A stretch of DNA of 64,000 nucleotides from Urechis unicinctus. Lineage: Eukaryota > Annelida > Polychaeta > Xenopneusta > Urechidae. Made by a program: the position numbers and the translations under genes. The stretch covers positions 49,599,693-49,663,692 of the forward strand of contig CM067356.1 in the NCBI GenBank assembly GCA_034190875.2, read 5' to 3'. Shown in pieces: positions 12,291 to 24,741 of the stretch (positions are counted from its first letter, which is position 1; the number at the start of each line of letters is the position of its first letter). The notes below the pieces were generated by a model, which saw only the letters and a list, made by a program, of their open reading frames with translations, had not been told where the DNA came from and ran no database searches.

Positions 12291-12810
12291 CGACATTGGG
12301 AAAATACATCTTAATTATGAGTTTTCAATATTTGATGGATGAAGCTTCAGAATTTGCCTTCTCAATAAGATACATTATCAAATATTTTTAGGCGATTACG
12401 ATGTTCTTTACTGGAATCATTACTAAATCTGGTTTATTTATGTTCACAGGTAAAGTCCATCATCTGCATTGCATGAAACAAACAATAAGCAATGAGCAAA
12501 AATATAACAATCATATCTAACACTAATGATTTATGTTGATGTTGTTGAGTTGACTTTAGTTTATGTTGGCAAATGCAGGGATGAATACGGTAGTTAATGC
12601 ATGACTATATTTGTCACTTATTTATCGGGAAAATTCAGGGTATACCTATTTGCAATGTAACCAAGTTACTGTCTATATCTACTCCCCCTATCCAATTCAG
12701 AAGTGATGACCGCATTTGTAGAAATTTACTACCTTCACCCTAACAAGCTTGTGGAAGCTGCCTAACAAATAGCAAGCTCGTTCTATCGCTTAGTGATACA
12801 GTGACCAACG
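12291..12810. other. AT-rich unique sequence, nothing recognised
   Basis: No coding, RNA or repeat signal recognised. Confidence 0.5.
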
Positions 12811-13003
12811 TTAAACTCATTTGTTTTACGCAATTTTACCCATCAATACCGCATAACAATGTTTCCTGTATTCAAAGAATGCCCAACGTTCTGTCGCTGA
12901 TAGGTTGAACTCATTTGTTTTCCGCAATGTTATCCATCAGTACCGCATAACAATGCTTCCTGTTTCCTTGCGTCTTCAACGAATGTTTTGTCGCTATTAG
13001 GTT
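12811..13003 (+). repeat. two-copy tandem duplication, ~95 bp
   Basis: Copies at about 12811-12905 and 12906-13003 share AACTCATTTGTTTT.CGCAAT, CATCA.TACCGCATAACAATG and CTGTCGCT/TTGTCGCT pieces. A simple local duplication, moderately diverged. Confidence 0.85.
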
Positions 13004-15263
13004 CATATCATGATAACAATATTAGTACAACCTTTGTATAGTAAGGGGAGCTTAGTTGCCTTGTAAACCATACATTAGAAAATATGGCTCATTCCAACTT
13101 CTTTTTGTTTCACTAACTGGAGTACACGCTTATGCAAACCAGCACCGGTCCCCCTAAGTTGCTGGTTAATAATATAATGTGGGTGCTGCTCTCGCTTTAT
13201 AAACATTAAGCGGGAGAAAAATGTATGACTTTCTGTAATGTAAGCTGGCAATGTAACTAACACATTGATGTGATTGTTTTCTCTCTTGCTAATTCCTCTT
13301 ATATGGATCGATGCAGCACGCATTTGTCACTTCGCCTATGTACATTATGTGCTGGCAACGGCACTAATAGCTTTCCAATTGCTTGTAACATAACAAACAA
13401 GGACCGATACTTGGACCCTGTCACAAATAGCAATTAACCAACGATACCGGTGGATCGATGTATATTATCTTCTTAATTTATAATGTAATTACGCGGGAAT
13501 AGATCAATCTTTTTTGTGTAATGGACTGTCGTCAATATATGTAAATATCGTCAATGAGGCGATGCACAAATAGGGTTTGCATTCCACCTTAGGGAAATAT
13601 TATCCTTTGGGCAATATTCATGTGAGTACAAAGCGGTACACTACGCAGAGAAGTTGGGGCAACTATATATTGAATATGCCATAGCAGGGTTAATTGCTAA
13701 GTTCCTTCATTTTTTTGTCAAACAGCAATTAAGTCAATGCACTTTGTCGGCTTCGTATTGTCTACGATGTGCGTATCATGCAGTAGGGTATGGTGTAAGA
13801 ATCATGCATCAGGCTTTTACGTGCGGAATGGGGCTTTTCGTGAGTAATATACTTATAATTGAACCTTAGTGTTAAATATCCGTGCACAGTACGGGCTATA
13901 ATGTACCAATTACCCTCTGCTATGATCGTCTGTGTTTGACTCTTTGGACACACTGTGTCGTTTAATTGACACTGTACATTGATTAAATGTAGTGCGGTTG
14001 GCACATTAAGTGTAACAGCACATTAAGAAACATGACTAAGATCTTATATGTTTAATGAGCTTTATAAGATCGATCAGAATAGGTTTACCAATTAATTATT
14101 CCAATGAATAGTCATAAAAGTTATACGTAATCTTAACGCCATCAGCCAGCGATGGGTTGATAAACAGTTTGAATCGTCCTGCGAGATCGTGCTGAATATT
14201 AATGTCACATTCTAACATATCGACACACACCAATACACAAGACGGAAGTATTTAATCAATTAATACTAGGTAATGATTGCTGACACGGTGCTGAGCTCAA
14301 GGATCTAAGGTTCAATTGTCCTTGACTAAATCTATTGCACAAAATATGGCATGCTGAGTTGTACAGTTACAACAATTTTGCTTATGCGCAAGTTATTAAT
14401 TTACGAATGGTTTCACAAATTAAGTTGTAATTGATACATATATAAACATAACAACAAAACACACGATCATGGAAGCGAGTTTACACGTTATATAATTTCA
14501 CGTAATTGCAAGGGGTGTGGCTGTTGTTAAGGTCAATTGGCTGTTAACTAACGCGATTCGTTGGTAACCATTCGAACCATTTGATCTTTTCGAAGCTACC
14601 GTTCAACCTTACGCTGACAAGCATTAGAAGACGTCATTTTAAGCCATATTCTCCAATTGATGTTTAAGGTGTTAACCTGTTTTCAAACCATTTAAGACGT
14701 GTTATGTTTTTCTCGATTAACAAGCCGACAGGCAACCAGATATTTTTAGATGTTCCAGTCTATGTGATTGAACGCGGATGTTATTGTTTTATTTAATAGC
14801 TGCACATGTTGTATCGGAAAATTATGCTCAGAACTAAATACAGGCTGTTATTACAACAGATAACTAATCATGATGTCTTCATTCATCACAAGCTTCGGTG
14901 TTTTCCACCCGTCAAATTATAGGCTGTTGATATCAGTTCTCTATATTTAGAAATATTTACTAAGACCGTCTGGGGATAACATGGGAAAACGGTGCATATA
15001 CATCAATACGTTTCTCTCAATACGGGTCGGTTTATTTCAATACGGTTATTCCTAGCGGATGGAGGCATTCGTAGAAACATTTTGATGCTGGGTAAGTGCT
15101 TGCCGTAACCGAGTTGAGGGTATATTTGTATATATGTAAATATCCTACCAAACGATCGAGTAGGAAACATTGGCTGTTAATGAACCGACATTACGCCATA
15201 TCCCTCCATGATGATTATCTATAAATTACTTTTCACAAAACATACATTCCTATCTTTACCAAA
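13004..15263. other. AT-rich unique sequence, nothing recognised
   Basis: Short frames on both strands (for example 13075-13323, 13654-13869 and 13762-14004) overlap each other and carry no recognisable motif. A tRNA-like T-arm piece near 14308 lacks an A box. I see no gene. Confidence 0.5.
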
Positions 15264-15336
15264 GCGTGTGTATGTGTTTGTTTGTTTGTGTGTGTATGTG
15301 TGTATGTGGGTGTGTATGTGTGTGTGTGTGTGTGGA
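15264..15336. repeat. imperfect GT-rich microsatellite
   Basis: About 70 bases of TG repeat broken by TATG and TTTG units, ending in a pure TG run. Confidence 0.9.
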
Positions 15337-15907
15337 ATATGCCGGTAATTGCATTACATAGTCGTTAATGATGGATGTAGGATCCTTTGATTTAATTGAT
15401 CACACATGAGGCTATCACGCTATCAGTTAATGTTAATAAAACACTATTCCACATGGGTAATAAACGTTGCAGTACATCATGTGACAAGTGACTATTTCCA
15501 AAAACTAACACTGGATAGACACAATACACCTCGCAGCCCCCACCAAACCATATTGCGTTATCTTGTTACCTGATGTGATATATCTACAATTTGCCCCTAT
15601 CAACCAATCGTCGATTTAGGCTAGAATTCAGAACGGGTCACAAAGAAAATTTAACTGTGGCCTGAATATATCTCAAATAATTTTTCTAACATTCGCAACG
15701 AGAACCATTAGTATGCTTACAAATGGATATCAACATTACCCATAACATTACATTTACTCAAGAAATATGAAAACAATTACAAGGACAGTTATTATTTACT
15801 CAAGGGCCACCCGTTACATGTTATGGATACAACGCTCTGTGAAAAGCAGTGATTGAGACCACCAAGATCTATAAATTGGTAGAACTGGCATGCAGGAATA
15901 CAATGAA
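15337..15907. other. AT-rich unique sequence, nothing recognised
   Basis: No coding, RNA or repeat signal recognised. Confidence 0.5.
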
Positions 15908-16170
15908 GACACTCAAATATATTACACTGATTCAATCAACTCATGTACATTATATGAAACACAGACATGGTAGTAAGACAATTTACGTTTAAAAACATCG
16001 ATCGATTATCTATTTTAGGCAGCACAGCAAAACAAGGAGCAGCCACATTTAGGATTTGCATCATGAATACTTCTAGCAATCTATAAGTTGCCTCGACAAA
16101 TAACAACACACTTCTGCATCACTAATGCAGCAGTGGGCTAAATTCAAAATACCCTTGACTATATAAGCCC
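15908..16170 (+). repeat. old dispersed repeat C, copy 1
   Basis: Aligns with 51740-51990 in the same orientation. Shared pieces are CACTGATTC.ATCA..TCATGTAC, ACATGGTAGT, TTTAAAAAC/TCTAAAAAC, TGCATCACTAATGC and ATACCC....CTATA..... No coding content. Confidence 0.7.
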
Positions 16171-16651
<481 letters not shown>

Positions 16652-16680
<29 letters not shown>

Positions 16681-16960
16681 TATTTTTTGCACAACAAGGT
16701 CTGAAATCGTAATTATATATAATTGCCCTGTTCAACGGCGCCATCTGTTGTCCTGGTTCGTCACTTAAAAATATGCGTATAGACGGCGTGCTTTGATATA
16801 TACCACGCAACCGTGCTTTATATTTGGAACGATTCTTGGCATCTATCAACGCTACATCAACGAAGGCTTCGGGAATTGCTGTACGCTTTTCCGCGTAGAT
16901 TCGCTTGTTTGTCTTTTCTCCCAGACTACCTGCTATGGATTCTGCATGTTGTTCCGACAA
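16652..16960 (-). CDS. unrecognised exon-like open frame
   Basis: An open frame of about 100 codons on the minus strand. Its first 70 residues look protein-like: charged, rich in Ala, Lys and Glu, with [19 protein letters not shown] and [19 protein letters not shown]. The last 30 residues run into AT-rich repeat-like sequence and look less credible. A possible acceptor (CACCTAG) lies just upstream on the minus strand, and a possible donor (G then GTATAT) follows KARLRG, so an internal exon of roughly 75 codons is conceivable. I do not recognise the family. The overlapping plus-strand frame has poorer composition. It could also be chance or a fossil. Confidence 0.25.
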
Positions 16961-17909
16961 CCCGTCTTCTAGGTGTGGTCACCTCTTCTTACTCATTTAT
17001 GTCCCATGCATGGTCCTGCTCGGAGATAATTATATATAGGGTGTTCCAAATGAGTCAAATCTTTAGATGGTCGTCCAAACCCCTCTAGTGTACCAACTCT
17101 AGTGTCCTCAAATGTGTCCCAAGTGTGTCCAACTCAAGGATCCGATACTAGATCCCAAATGTGTGCTCAGTGGTTCTTCGAGACATAAGACTTAAAGGGG
17201 ATCTGACTGGGGTTAGGCTAGAAGCTGATTTCAGAGTAGCCGAAATGTGCGTCGTGCGGTGAGCGTTTTATTTCGAGTGCATGAAGCTTCCCATTAATGT
17301 TGTGTACTTACGTATCTATACATGTCGAGAATTGAGATGAATATCCTTTGAACGATACTATTTTGGTTATCCATTTTCTCGTGATTATTTAGCAATTGTC
17401 ATATGAACTTCTAGAATCACAACTTTCGTTAACGCCAACCCCGTTTTGGATATATGACGCCACATTACGCAGTTTCAGTTTCACTCGCCATGTGGCTGCA
17501 GGTCCAAGGGGGGAGGGGGTCATTTAAGTATATAGAGGTAGTATACATATGCCGGGGTATGTAATTTCGGCCTCTCGGCATGTGCGACGGGTTTTGTTGG
17601 GTCTCGTATTTGTATGGCGAGGTATGCTTTGGCAATATCACCCTGTAAGACGGGTACGGGTTTTTGAGATCCCGGGGCACACCCCTACTCAGGACAAGGC
17701 CAAGTGCCCCCTCCATGCTGCGGGAATCCATGTGTTATCTTTTTTCAACTGTCAATGCGATACCGTTGAACACATATACCCCTCTTTGGTAGGAATTGCA
17801 AAACGGTAATAATTGACACGTATACTTATTCTTCATATGTACATTTGTGTAATCATCGTGTTAAATGGAAACTTGGGTATCGTTCACCGCGTGTACGGTT
17901 ACGACCATC
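16961..17909. other. moderately GC-rich unique sequence
   Basis: Start of the window's GC- and CpG-richer segment. Overlapping frames on both strands at 17465-17809 contain no recognisable domain. On the minus strand, about 17640-17690 has a GGGGTGTGCC piece followed by CCCGTACCCG, which recalls some hAT transposon ends, but no partner terminal repeat was found. Confidence 0.4.
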
Positions 17910-17934
17910 GCACGACGTCAATAAGACGTCGTGC
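17910..17934. other. perfect 10-bp hairpin
   Basis: GCACGACGTC, loop AATAA, then GACGTCGTGC: a perfect 10-bp stem with two CpGs and a GACGTC core in each arm. The arms resemble a CRE-type (ACGTCA) site. The role is unknown. Confidence 0.7.
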
Positions 17935-18329
17935 ACGGCTACTTTCAGAGTAATTAGGCTTAGGCGGAATCGAATAGAGCTCAAGGGGGAGACCTGGTCA
18001 GCAATATCATAAGCCATGGATCCGTCGCGAAGACCAGTAATCAATTCCATACGATTTCCTGGATACAACTTATGTAGGTTATGGATGATGTGGATGTATA
18101 CATCAGACGTATCTACGACACCATCGTCGAATGATGAAGGCGACATCACTTCGTCGTGCGCTGGATTGCTTGCAGCTCCGAAATCGCTCTATAAATGCAT
18201 TGGTAGTGTTGCGGGTTTCTTCTGCATAATAGTATATCCTAATTTCAAACACATTCTGGAATTGATTTCGGCGTGATTCTGACTATTTTTGAGCTTATGT
18301 AAACAAAACGATGATGTTATCGGTTAGTA
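17935..18329. other. unique sequence with overlapping unrecognised frames
   Basis: Frames on both strands (18016-18276 plus, 17853-18149 minus) overlap and neither shows a domain. The minus-strand frame has a fairly natural composition but I cannot name it. Confidence 0.35.
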
Positions 18330-18900
18330 AAGCTGGTGCGTGTGGCTGCTCCTTCTCGATAGCTGATCTGGTTGGTTTATGTCATTGTTATCGTCAAACC
18401 TCACACGGAAACCGAAAGGAAGGGCGGTGCATACACACACCTTTTTGGGTTTAGGAAAGTCCAAGAACCCCGCTGAGCAGAGCCGGGGAAACATTAAATG
18501 ACTTACCATCATAAAGAACATTAGCAACGTGAACAAGCAATATCGAAACCGATCACGCATTAATATGCAAAAGCCGGAAGGCCTGACTGTCAGGAGTAAA
18601 GAAGAGGCAAAGAAAAACAATATGGCGGAAAGGGTTAAGAATTGGAGGTGGGTTGGGGGAAGAAGAAGGACAGCCAAGTGAAGCGAGTCCAGGCTCAGCG
18701 GAGAGTGACCGCGAGAGGCCGCGGGTATAAACGACGATGAAAGTCGTAAAACCTGCGGGAGATAAGCTCAGACAGGAAAAGAGCGCGCGAGGAAAGCGAA
18801 CGATTAGAGCGGAAGAGGGCGATAAACACGGGAGAAGGAGGGGCTATTATGATCAGGCATTTAAGCGACTGCTTGCGATTGAACTCTAGACGCCTATCAT
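18330..18900 (-). repeat. CpG-rich diverged repeat H, copy 1
   Basis: The complement of this block aligns with 21570-21900. On the minus strand both contain TTTGCCTCTTC, ACTC..GACAG, a CTCTGC.CAGCGGGGTTC.TGGACTT core and a TCCC.CAGG.TTT piece. The segment 18690-18850 is strikingly CpG-rich (GCGCGCGAGGAAAGCGAACG and similar) against the AT-rich background. A 117-codon minus-strand frame is hydrophobic and not conserved in the other copy. It may be the 5' or promoter region of an old transposon; this is inference. Confidence 0.55.
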
Positions 18901-19472
18901 TTCAATCAGGCGGGCGATGTCTGGCAGCTGGCGAGGAATAGCGGCACGACGGTAATGTCGTGTGGGTAGGGCCCTAATCTCATCCCATGATACCAGATTG
19001 AGGACAACTATTTGCCCCTGTTTACGACTTTCTCTTCCCTGTCAACATGTGGTGATCCAAGTCAATTTAACTTTGGACTCGGGTGACCTCAAGGCTGGGG
19101 TCACTAACCATGGCAGACATGTTTGATTCTACGCTAACGTCACATATCTGCAATAGTTAACGGAGCGCATGCGATTTTACCCGGTATGATCCTGGGGTTC
19201 TGTTTGACAACAAACAGTGCGCGTTTCCACGGCATCCAATTTCCGCTACGCAACAGGAATTGTTTCTATTTTAATAATTGATTTACTAAACAAACATTGC
19301 CGTCGGGAAATCTATGTAGCCATACTACATCACCCAGCATCAAAACCACAAACTGACTGAAAAATAAAAATAAGTTTAACTCCCCATTAGTGACACTGGG
19401 TGTTCTGTTAATATATGATTCACTCCGTACCTTGTTACTTCATCAGGGTATAGAAAATATGAGAGATCGACA
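18901..19472. other. mixed-composition unique sequence
   Basis: CpG-containing unique sequence grading back to AT-rich. Nothing recognised. Confidence 0.45.
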
Positions 19473-19661
19473 ATGACTCGTCATAAGATTACAGACTTTC
19501 AATGGTTGATGTACATGTATAAGCGTAATCCGACAATTACCGATAAAAAACAAATAGTTGAGGTTCTACATGAATACTTTTCTAGGTTGCTTTTGGTCTA
19601 TTTGAAATGGCACAAAGCACATTGCTACATCTTTAATGAGAGGCTGTCCCAGAGAGTTTAA
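19473..19661 (+). pseudogene. possible LINE fragment (region before RT domain)
   Basis: A 62-codon frame contains ITDKKQIVEVLHEYFSRLL. This resembles the segment just ahead of the reverse-transcriptase domain in many LINE proteins (a 'td..eiv..w..yFs.ll' pattern). The flanks do not extend the similarity, so this could be chance. LINE fragments are present elsewhere in the window, which makes it plausible. Confidence 0.22.
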
Positions 19662-20732
19662 TGGTTAATTGGTCATCGAAATCAGAGTCGCCCACACCAT
19701 GGATATAATGGTTTCATTTACATTTTACATAATGAGTTCAATGGGCGATAATCCGTGAAACGTGCATGCTGTAAATACTGAAGTAAACGTTGACTTAGTT
19801 TATGCTCCAACTGTGAATGTCGGTAGGACACGCCCGGATTGGTTAAGCTTTTCACCTCCTCTCTCCTCTCTTCTAGCCTGCTCGGGAATGTGGAGGGCGA
19901 TCGGTAGCTTTTGGGTTGTACGAACCATAGTTGAACATCGAAGGGAAAGTTGACCGCTTCAGTTTCGACATTTTCAGAATAATGAAGGAAGCTTTCGATT
20001 TTCATGCGATCCACCATCAAATTTGGCATCGCCTTCCTCTTAAGGACATGAATCCATAGCGGTATCCGTGACAGGAAAACGATGGAAACTGACGATTTGT
20101 AAGGGCAGTTGCTAGAGGTCCGGTAATCGTTAACTCAAAGGATGCGGCGCCGACAGTGGCCCGCGCTTGTGCCACAATGCGTCTCGTCCATGTATTCAAC
20201 TCGTTCAAAGAATATTTCTGACATATTCACATGCAGGTAACAAAGGGTACTAATGAATATAATGTTCATTGCATAACGCATAAGATGTTTATGGTTTACA
20301 GGTGATGAATGGCGATTTAGTTCAGGCAACGCGCCAGATACACGGCCAAGATTTTTAATCTGGTCTCGTTTATATGCCTGTTGTTGCATACACCATGTTC
20401 GTTTTATCCCAATGTGCAGACCTCAACAATTAACTTCGGATATATTCGGGGAGCAATCAAATGAAAGTGAGCAGCAAGGGATATTAATTGATTAAAAACG
20501 TTATTATACAACATCGCACAAATATCGTAGTTCGTTAACTTAAGTGCAAAATGATCATTACTATTATGTAATATGGCAAAAAAAAAAGGAAAACTACTTT
20601 AGATAATGCCCAAGGAGCCAATGGTATTCAATAGGATAGGTGAGTGGCAAATTGATTTATAATGGATGATGTTTAAGCTGTGAGAGTGAGAGTGAGATAA
20701 GAGTGGTAGACTCAACTCTTCCAGTATCCTAG
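19662..20732. other. unique sequence, unrecognised frames
   Basis: A 103-codon minus-strand frame (19718-20029) is rich in Arg, Ser, Pro and Gln and has a fairly protein-like middle, FPFDVQLWFVQPKSYRSP. I do not recognise it, and frames on the opposite strand overlap it. Nothing else is supported. Confidence 0.35.
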
Positions 20733-20936
20733 AATTTTTATAGCCTACCCTGGAAGACCCTGGTGCACCGCCCAAGAGGCACTGCCCAGTCGGATACTAT
20801 GACCCGAGTGAAGGTCAGGATTGAAGATGATGGTGCCCAATATATCCCGGAGCTAGGAGATAAAAACCTTGTACAACAGAGGAGATGGACGTCCCGTATC
20901 ACTGGGCCTTGTCATGAGAGCGGGGCCATGACGTGA
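20733..20936 (+). other. unrecognised 67-codon open stretch
   Basis: Open from just after a stop at 20730 to a TGA at 20934-20936. The middle reads MTRVKVRIEDDGAQYIPELG, then DKNLVQQRRWTSRITG: balanced, charged composition unlike random AT-rich translation. There is no recognised family and no confident splice sites, so it may be an exon fossil, part of a transposon protein, or chance. Confidence 0.2.
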
Positions 20937-20940
20937 GGAG

Positions 20941-21387
20941 TTACATGCGCAGCAGAAGGCGCGTGTCACTGTAATAGTTTTGGACAAGCGAATTTGTACT
21001 ACGACCCCGTGGCTTAGGCCGCCAGGGTGTACAATAAAATCGCACCATATGAGGTGTTAAAAAGGCTTGAAAGCAGCCGTAAAAGGGGGTGGAGTACTTA
21101 TTACGCGGCGACGTTAGTTCAAGCTTTGATCTAACAGTGTTCAAATCGGTTACGGGCCTTGGATCTGGCCAGGCTGATATGCCATTGATCGTGGTGAGGA
21201 ACGCCTGCCACCATCCAACGTCCAGCTTAAAACTCGTTGACAAGAAGGATAATATACCTCGCGTCAGATTGTCAATTTGTTCAATCATACGTAGGAGAAA
21301 CGTGCGCACTGACATTACGACTTGACATGCCCGCCAGTGACTGCAATTTCCATTTACTTGACCGTTTCCGTTGCGCGAAGTCATCAA
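20941..21387 (-). other. longest non-repeat open frame (148 codons), unrecognised
   Basis: The longest open frame outside the microsatellites. Composition is unremarkable, and I find no domain, signal peptide or membrane segment. It lies in the GC-richer part, where stop codons are rarer, and a 78-codon plus-strand frame (21089-21325) overlaps it. I lean to chance, but list it because a real exon cannot be excluded. Confidence 0.15.
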
Positions 21388-21569
21388 GTAATTGCCTAAA
21401 TTGTGCGTAACTTACTGGTCAATGTGTGAAAAATAAACCCTGACAGGAACCAAAACTAAGTCTTGTGAGGTATGTTGGTCGAGTGTGGCTTTTAAGGGTC
21501 TTATTAGTCCTTTAAGAGAGTTACTGTAGATTCTAACGGATCGAAAGACGAGTATACAGGTATCAGGGC

Positions 21570-21900
21570 TCTCAGAAGTGAGGTACTGCGGCAGGGAGGA
21601 TGTCGGCCTCCCTCGAGGCTTTTCGCGCAGGCGGTCTTACGACCTGCTTCAGCACCACGATAATTTGTGCTCCGACTTGATCAGCGCTATCTCTCGTTCA
21701 CTCATTAGCAGTGTATATTCCTGTCGCAGCTCCCTCCCGCAGGGTTTGGGTCACGTTTTCAAAACCCTTTCTTTTAGCCTTCGCATTTTTCCGTCTTCTG
21801 TTATTCTTTGCCTCTTCCCCACTCAGGACAGCCGACATGTTTGCTCCAGCTCTGCGCAGCGGGGTTCGTGGACTTCAAAAAAATAAAGACAAGGCAAATA
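21570..21900 (+). repeat. diverged repeat H, copy 2
   Basis: Plus-strand partner of 18330-18900, in inverted orientation about 3 kb away. The shared core includes CTTTGCCTCTTC, ACTCAGGACAGCCGAC and CTCTGCGCAGCGGGGTTCGT. An A-rich end (TTCAAAAAAATAAAGAC) follows the core, which might mark the 3' end of a retroposed piece. Confidence 0.55.
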
Positions 21901-24282
21901 TTGGGGATGGTTGTGGCTGTTGATATCCGCATAAGAATATGATCCTACCAGCTCCGAAGAAGTTTAGATAGTATTGGATGATGATGTAAATAATATAGTA
22001 CGTTCTTGTAGCCACGCCTCATATTTCGAATGGTACGTCGCTTATTTCTGCAGCAGATAGTGATAACAATACTGGTATTGCCTTGAATCACCCAGTGTAT
22101 TTTTCATGATCTGTTCTCCTTATGGAGTTTTAAATGTATTCATTATTCCATCAGATATTTCGATATTAAACGTAGCTTTTAGATAACCGATTTGTTGTAT
22201 GGTACATTTGTGGATTGACCAATTGGAGAACCAGCCAAATATACTTCTTTAAATTAGTTCAAAAGTGAGACGGTGGTCGACACAAGGTGCGCTACGAACA
22301 TGTCCCTGCGTGTCAGACGCTATTGCTGTGTCCTATTTCGCGTACCCGGCCGGCCTTAGTCCGAATCCGACTATCCTTCCGTAGATGACTCTTTTAAAAT
22401 GTCAAAGTTATTAGTCGACTAACGCGTATCACGAACGATTTCGGTTGTCGACTTAGCAACGTTGATTATGCTTAGCCAGCTACGCGCGTTGCCAGGGGAT
22501 TTCCCAGGGAAACCCCAGGATTTCCCTTTTTGTAACCGTCTATTAGCGAAACTGAGTTAATGGTGGAATCTTTATCTGCCTGTTGCAAATTTGTTCGGCT
22601 ACCCGTATTTTATAGCACTTTTGAACCAAGTTTGGAGCTTGTGCAATGTATTCGATCAGACTGTTGGTCTGTTTTATCCCCAAACTCCGTGGCAAATCAA
22701 TGCAAGGGATGAATGAATGTTGATGAAAGCGTGTCATGGCCCGATTCGTTCAAGCTCGAATAAGGCTTTTTGATATCCGGATGTCTTCTTTTTGATAACC
22801 TCATCACTAGACGTTTACGATAAATACATCATTGGCTATCAGCTTTGCTCGATAATTGCCGTCCGTGTCAGAATTTCGAGCTGCCAGCCACAACCTGGTC
22901 AACACATTGCGCCGTGCGTGTCACCAACACTTTTGAAACGTCATAGAGATCTATTATTTAGTTTGAAAAAAGTTCAGCGGTCGTAAGTGAGGGCATTAAA
23001 AGCGATCATTTAATAACCCTGTTTACTTTTGAAGCAGCATAGACTAAAAGCTATGCAAACTGCGCCAGGTTCAATTGACCAGAGGCAATTCGATGTGCAT
23101 TGGATGAAGAAGTTACGTTCACTGACCTTATCATGTTCTTTACTCTAACAACAGCATAGCTCAATCATGGAGAGCCTATCACTAGGAAATAATAGTTACA
23201 CTACGTTGTAGTAAATGTAAAGAGAATGATACAAATTTCTTTTTTTCCGGCGATTTTTTTATATTTTTGTCCAGTTTCTAAAGTAATTGGCTTGTGACCT
23301 TTTCTTGGTATTGGAAATTCGATAATATATAAATGTCGGCGCCTTTGATTCAAATCCAAACGAGTAGCGAACCGAATGAATAGCTTTATATGCATAATTT
23401 TATCAATCTCAGGAATTACAGCTAAAACTTCGCCCGTGTTCAACTCTGCGGATAGCTAACAGCGTCTACAATGTACCTTGAAGCTCCTCGAGGTGGTCTA
23501 GATAAGATTAGGGATCATTAATTTTGGCGTATGTATTGGTGACTTTTAATATTTTCATTTATGAATGGGTCTTTTTCAGAGGATTTGGTATGTAAATGGT
23601 TCCCTTTTCTCACTTTGGCTTGGTTTAGATATTGTCCTGTTTTTGTTTCCCATGGCGGCTCACCCCTACCCTTTTCCAAGGAAAGAACCCCCCTCCCGGG
23701 CTACGCTTAGTCTATGGTGTTCGTGGAACGTAATTAAGTTGGATAGTCGGCTTATCACAGTCGGCTAAGCATTATAGTTTACTAACGTACGTACGTGAAA
23801 TAGGCCACCTACTAGCATCGCACCGCATGAAAAATATATCGACCCAGACATAATATTCGTCCGTCAGTCAGAATGACATTTGGCGTACGCTCACCTTTCA
23901 TTAACAGAATAACTGAAAGTGTAAGCTCCTGCGCCTATTTCCGTGTTGCTGCCATGACGCTCAGTGAGATAATGATTCATAAGACCAATATCCACACCTT
24001 ATATAGCCGCTACTTGTATCTTACGTGTGTGTTGTAACAAGAGGGAGTTTTGTGATCAAGATCATCAAAGCTTCAGTGCATTACTCTTACAACACATAAC
24101 AAACCGCCAACATGTTTCACACATGTCAAGAGTGCTATTCAGTCCGCAGGCGTTATCGCCTGAGTGTGTGTGTTCTGCTAATTGCAATCAACCGGTGACT
24201 CTAATCCTTCCGCCAGCGACATTCGATCGACTTGGGGAATATCAAATGGGGCGTTGGGACCATAATGATCGATTGACTTACA
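21901..24282. other. mixed-composition unique sequence, nothing recognised
   Basis: Includes a CpG-rich patch at 22260-22530 with repeated GGGATTTCCC-like pieces near 22490-22530. Short frames (22543-22737, 23201-23443, 23565-23768, 24027-24296) have no recognised motif. Confidence 0.4.
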
Positions 24283-24410
24283 GAGTAGGGAGGTGATCGG
24301 GTTAGAAAATTCTATCACAATGCTAAAGTATAGGCCGACCAACGGGACTGGAAAATATCGATCGAGTTAGGGAGGCAATCGGGTTAGGGAGGTGGTCGGG
24401 CAGGGAGGTT
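24283..24410 (+). repeat. short 17-bp GTTAGGG-type repeats
   Basis: Units like GTTAGGGAGGCAATCGG occur as a truncated copy at 24283-24305 and as two adjacent copies plus a partial third at 24366-24410. TTAGGG appears inside the units, but the units are 17 bp, not 6 bp, so this is not a telomeric array. Confidence 0.7.
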
Positions 24411-24741
24411 TTACAGCACCTTTTTGTAGCTGCTGACTTCGCTCACACGAATTGTATTTAAAACATTCAAAACATGAATTGTTGGCCTGAATTTCCCGTG
24501 ATCGAGCCGTCGATGACATAACTACTAAACGCAACATTTAAGTAACTCCTGAAACCATCGCGAACATTCGTTCTATAGACGTTTCTGATTATGTCTATTA
24601 TGACATATACAGGTACAAAGAAATCACGTAGTTTTGCGTCTTCCCCAGAAATTTAATGTTGTTGTCGGATGGCAGCAAAACGAACACTGAGTTATCTGCC
24701 TTTCTTTACAGGTTTCGCGGGAAGAAAGATAAAAAATCGGG
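24411..24741. other. unique sequence before the LINE fragment
   Basis: Might contain the eroded end of the LINE reverse transcriptase, but no residue pattern is recognisable. Confidence 0.35.

Noticed and set aside
14280-14340. T-arm-like AAGGTTCAATTGTCCTT
   Set aside because: No A box and no acceptor stem.
21578-21923. Overlapping plus-strand frames of 70-102 codons in repeat H copy 2
   Set aside because: The matching minus-strand frame in H copy 1 is not the same protein; similarity is at the DNA level only.
24283-24410. Interstitial telomere
   Set aside because: TTAGGG occurs only as part of a 17-bp unit, never as adjacent hexamers.
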